Origin: Candidatus Bathyarchaeota archaeon
GTDB taxonomy: Archaea > Thermoproteota > Bathyarchaeia > Bathyarchaeales > Bathyarchaeaceae
Length of the DNA: 16,529 nt
NCBI GenBank assembly: GCA_029883255.1
Contig: JAOUJL010000018.1
Location: 1 to 16,529 of the forward strand
Direction: 5' to 3'
The position numbers and the translations under genes are program-made. Each line of letters opens with the position of its first letter. The first letter of the stretch is position 1. This document shows positions 14,875 to 16,529 of the stretch, piece by piece. The notes beneath the pieces were generated by a model. It was not told the origin of the DNA. It did no database searches and saw nothing but the letters and a program-made list of their open reading frames with translations.

Positions 14875-15229
14875 ACGTGTGCATTTGAAATTTGACGAAT
14901 ATCTGAAAGACCATGGCATTATTCGCAGTTATACCTACGCTGATAGTGTCCATGATCGAATGGATAGAGGCATAATAGTTTTGGGTTCAGAGCATAGGGA
15001 TATAGACTTCTATCATTCAGAAAAGGGAATAAGAGAATGGCTAAGAGGATTTTCTCATCTTGCCTACCAAGAAACCTTAACGGATTACCTCAGAGTTGCT
15101 TTAGGTCATTTAGCATTAGACGGCATGGCATCTCGCTATGAATTTGAAAATGAATATGGGTTAATGAAATCCGCCTATCGAAGTTTCATACAACAAGGAT
15201 ACCATAGGAAATATTTCCTAGAACGATGA
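14864..15229 (+). CDS. Unknown 121-residue His/Asp-rich protein, last gene of the ubiquitin-like operon
   Basis: The gene overlaps the end of the JAB-E1 gene by 11 bases. Its TTG start at 14864 has GGTGA six bases upstream within that gene, so translational coupling is likely. The protein is helical and soluble. Possible metal or catalytic residues are H30-D31-x-x-D34, G41-S-E-H44-R45, H51, and H82-x3-D86 in ALGHLALDGM; the last resembles the H-x3-D of metal-binding helices. I do not recognise the family. Its position suggests a dedicated partner of the conjugation system: an effector, an adaptor or a preferred substrate. No E3-like RING or other ligase motif is visible. Confidence 0.65.
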   Translation: MPNKRVHLKFDEYLKDHGIIRSYTYADSVHDRMDRGIIVLGSEHRDIDFYHSEKGIREWLRGFSHLAYQETLTDYLRVALGHLALDGMASRYEFENEYGLMKSAYRSFIQQGYHRKYFLER

Positions 15230-15321
15230 AAAATGAGCAAACTTCTATGTAGGCTTCAAGTGAGAAATGTGGAAAAGTTAAAGCAAAACCGAAGATAGTG
15301 AAACTCTAGCAGATGAGGTAA

Positions 15322-15492
15322 CTACTCAAGTTTTCTTTTGCACATGGGACATTTTATTGGGTATTCAAACTTACTCATGCTGATTCCACAGAGAAAGCAG
15401 ACACAGATCTTGCAGTGAGGGCAATACCAGTTTGCCCCAGTAATCCTTTTACCACACATTGAGCATGATTTAATCAGGCATTCATTGGACAT
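15322..15492 (-). CDS. 56-residue double zinc-ribbon protein
   Basis: Translation of the minus strand from ATG at 15492 to TAG at 15324-15322 gives 56 residues with ten cysteines: C5, C10-x2-C13, C24-x2-C27, C30, C32-x2-C35 and C48-x2-C51. The spacing makes two zinc ribbons, the first from C10/C13 with C24/C27 and the second from C32/C35 with C48/C51; segments include SCSMCGKRITGANWYCPHC and KCPMCKRKL. A GGAAGAAGA stretch precedes the start. Such small double zinc ribbons usually bind nucleic acid or protein partners; no specific role can be given. The coding pattern is very unlikely to arise by chance, which supports a real gene despite its size. Confidence 0.7.
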   Translation of the reverse strand: MSNECLIKSCSMCGKRITGANWYCPHCKICVCFLCGISMSKFEYPIKCPMCKRKLE

Positions 15493-15549
15493 ATTCTTCT
15501 TCCAACTGAGTCAACATAAGCGTTGGTCTCTTCTCGTAGTGTTTGCATT

Positions 15550-15693
15550 CTATTTTTTTTTATGAATGAGATAATACTCGACAAACTGTTCATTAGAGAT
15601 TTTGCATTTCCACTTTTCCTCAAATAGCCAATCAGACTTAGTTGCAGGTTTCCAAGACTTGATCAAGTTGCAACAGTTGAAACATCTAACCAT
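15550..15693 (-). CDS. 47-residue Cys-containing protein with strong ribosome site
   Basis: ATG at 15693 has a perfect AAGGAGG 7-8 bases upstream, the best Shine-Dalgarno in this part of the window. The product starts MVRCFNCCNLIKSWKPATKS and continues with DWLFEEKWKCKIS, ending YYLIHKKK. C4-x2-C7-C8 and C30 could form part of a zinc knuckle, with a fourth ligand from C8 or a His. The family is not recognised. It lies 57 bases upstream of the double zinc-ribbon gene on the same strand, and the two are probably one transcript. Confidence 0.6.
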   Translation of the reverse strand: MVRCFNCCNLIKSWKPATKSDWLFEEKWKCKISNEQFVEYYLIHKKK

Positions 15694-15913
15694 TGATAAT
15701 CCTCCTTCACAGGGGAGCCAGGAGAAATAAAGAAAAATCTCCCGCTCTCCACCCCACAGTGGACAACAACTCCAGTGTCTTTCGGGGATAGAAGACTAAA
15801 GCTGTAATCTTTTAAGACCCTCGATGAAACAGACTTGCCGATAGTTCAGACTGTAGAGTGAAAGTAAATCTATAACAGCATGCATGAAACAAAAGAATTG
15901 ATAAGAATCGGAA
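15694..15913. other. Gap with a possible minus-strand terminator-like hairpin, no gene seen
   Basis: No convincing frame lies here; the longest minus-strand ATG frame gives about 29 residues without features. On the minus strand GGAGA, a T-rich loop (TTTTTCTTTATT) and TCTCC form a 5-bp hairpin at about 15717-15741, just upstream of the 47-residue gene at 15693. It could be a weak terminator or part of that gene's leader. Confidence 0.25.
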
Positions 15914-16057
15914 TTAAAGTTTTTTCATCCAAGCTTTCTTCTTGCCACATCTTAGACAACGCTTCTCCCAGTCCCTTACATTAGAACCCTGATAGTGAAT
16001 GAATCTAGGTTTACTCCACTTATGAATGCCAATCTTGCATAGCCATCTTTTAGACAA
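15914..16057 (-). CDS. 47-residue zinc-knuckle protein, phage-type
   Basis: From TTG at 16057 the sequence is MSKRWLCKIGIHKWSKPRFI, then RDWEKRCLRCGKKKAWMKKL. The ligands C7-x4-H12 and C34-x2-C37 form the 'LCxxxxHxW...RxCxRCG' pattern of tiny prophage and archaeal mobile-element proteins, similar in style to DUF1660. The frame stays open upstream to a TTG at 16123, but that part is antisense to the helicase remnant and contains a GC-rich joint (GCGCACGCGC). I therefore prefer the shorter start, which has AAGG about 11 bases upstream. Together with the genes at 15550-15693 and 15322-15492 it forms a run of three tiny Cys-rich proteins on the minus strand. Confidence 0.55.
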   Translation of the reverse strand: MSKRWLCKIGIHKWSKPRFIHYQGSNVRDWEKRCLRCGKKKAWMKKL

Positions 16058-16086
16058 AAGGATCCAAACCTTAGGTACAGCGCACG

Positions 16087-16407
16087 CGCTCAACCTCAAG
16101 ACATTTCGATACAGAGCGCCCAACGATTTTCATTTACGATAGTTACGAGGGTGGAATCGGAATATCCGAGAAGCTCTACGAGTTGGTCGAGAAACTGTTT
16201 GCAACGACACTGCGATTAATAAGGGACTGCGAATGCGAAGAGGTTTGCCCATCCTGCATATACTCACCAAAATGCGGAAATGAGAACGATCCTTTAGACA
16301 AAGAAGCTGCAATCATCATATTGGTCGGACTCCAAGAAATCATGAAAACAAGAAAAGCCCGAAAAGGTGAGCCAGATGTTACCGAATTGCGCACAAAATT
16401 ACTTTGA
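16087..16407 (+). pseudogene. C-terminal remnant of an MrfA/YprA-type DEAD-box helicase (DUF1998)
   Basis: The plus frame reads RPTIFIYDSYEGGIGISEKL, then LRLIRDCECEEVCPSCIYSP, KCGNENDPLDKEAAIIIL and ends at TGA 16405-16407. This is the hallmark of the DUF1998 C-terminal domain of MrfA/YprA helicases: 'FiyDsypGGiGlaek' followed by the four-Cys cluster C-x-C...C-P-x-C...C-G. The full enzyme is roughly 750-1,000 residues and repairs mitomycin-damaged DNA in bacteria. Here the frame closes upstream at a TAG (16072-16074), and the zinc-knuckle gene on the other strand begins just beyond, so only about the last 100 residues remain. TTG at 16183 could restart translation, but a functional protein is unlikely. 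The joint lies near 16075-16095 in a GC-rich stretch. Confidence 0.85.
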
Positions 16408-16445
16408 TGTGAATGGTGTTGAGAAATGGCGCGCGTACTTTTGCT

Positions 16446-16529
16446 TTATGTTTCAGGAAGCTTTATGATTACTTTGCCGTTCGGTAGATTTGCGACGAAC
16501 TCCCATCCTTGTTCTAAGTAGCTTTCAAC
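16446..16529 (-). CDS. C-terminal tail of a minus-strand gene leaving the window
   Basis: The minus strand from the right edge encodes VESYLEQGWEFVANLPNGKV, then IIKLPET and TAA (16448-16446). The 'LIExGWEFVxxLPNGKxIxK' pattern resembles the tail of some archaeal tyrosine recombinases and related proteins (helix, then a strand pair); only 27 residues are visible, so the family is a guess. It converges with the helicase remnant, with a GC-alternating tract (16429-16435) between the two stops. Confidence 0.55.
   Translation of the reverse strand, partial: VESYLEQGWEFVANLPNGKVIIKLPET

Noticed and set aside
12507..15229. SAMP/Caldiarchaeum-type archaeal ubiquitin cassette
   Set aside because: Those carry a diglycine ubiquitin/SAMP and, in Caldiarchaeum, a Cys E2 and separate JAMM; here the Ubl is multiubiquitin-type with a single Gly, the E2 has no Cys, and JAMM is fused to E1.
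16058..16123. N-terminal extension of the zinc-knuckle protein to TTG at 16123
   Set aside because: This part overlaps the helicase remnant on the other strand and adds no recognisable sequence; the shorter start fits the family size.
1..16529. CRISPR array, suspected because of the CARF-like regulator
   Set aside because: No regularly spaced 23-37 base direct repeats are visible; the only tandem repeats are the 9-base TAACG units.

Overview
The window looks archaeal and suits an uncultivated, moderately AT-rich lineage of the Bathyarchaeia type; that placement is my inference from gene style. The main marker is a full-length Nre DNA-repair protein (842-2197), an archaeal family, with a Cys4 zinc motif and a C-terminal PCNA-binding motif. 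Start codons are often TTG or GTG, many small membrane proteins sit between larger genes, and TATA-like boxes lie about 25-35 bases upstream of several starts. No rRNA or CRISPR array is visible.

Left part (1-7,800). A small membrane protein runs off the left edge. It is followed by a decayed ribbon-helix-helix antitoxin-like reading frame that runs into the antisense of a tRNA-like T arm, then the Nre gene, two small membrane proteins, a 549-residue coiled-coil protein and a polytopic membrane protein with a YdjM/DUF457-like ending. An APC-family amino-acid permease is led by a 78-residue membrane protein.

Middle part (7,800-12,420). A SAM-dependent methyltransferase and an unrecognised C-terminally anchored membrane protein form a two-gene unit bracketed by alternating GC tracts that share an AGTATCT motif. 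Then come a membrane-anchored NERD-domain (nuclease-related) gene broken by a one-base frameshift, a truncated GNAT acetyltransferase and a small basic protein. A divergently placed regulator with a CARF-like sensor domain and a winged helix (DUF6293/HFX_2341-like) closes the region.

Right part (12,420-15,230) holds the most interesting element: a tight operon for ubiquitin-like protein conjugation. In order it encodes a small YdjM-like membrane protein, a single-domain ubiquitin-like protein of the multiubiquitin type already ending in Gly, an E2-fold protein, a JAB/JAMM deubiquitinase fused to an E1-like ThiF adenylyltransferase, and a 121-residue unknown. The E2 has no cysteine at all: the catalytic-Cys position reads Ser. 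Together with the absence of Cys in the expected E1 region, this suggests an oxyester rather than thioester pathway. Four tandem TAACG repeats lie between this operon and the CARF-like regulator, so the regulator may control both directions.

The last kilobase is a patchwork. Three tiny Cys-rich zinc-binding proteins lie in a row on the minus strand, followed by the C-terminal remnant of an MrfA/YprA-type DEAD-box helicase (DUF1998) and the tail of a minus-strand gene leaving the window. Truncated genes, a frameshift, a tRNA-like fragment and defence-type families (NERD, CARF, ubiquitin-like conjugation) mark 7.8-16.5 kb as an accessory, possibly defence-associated region.
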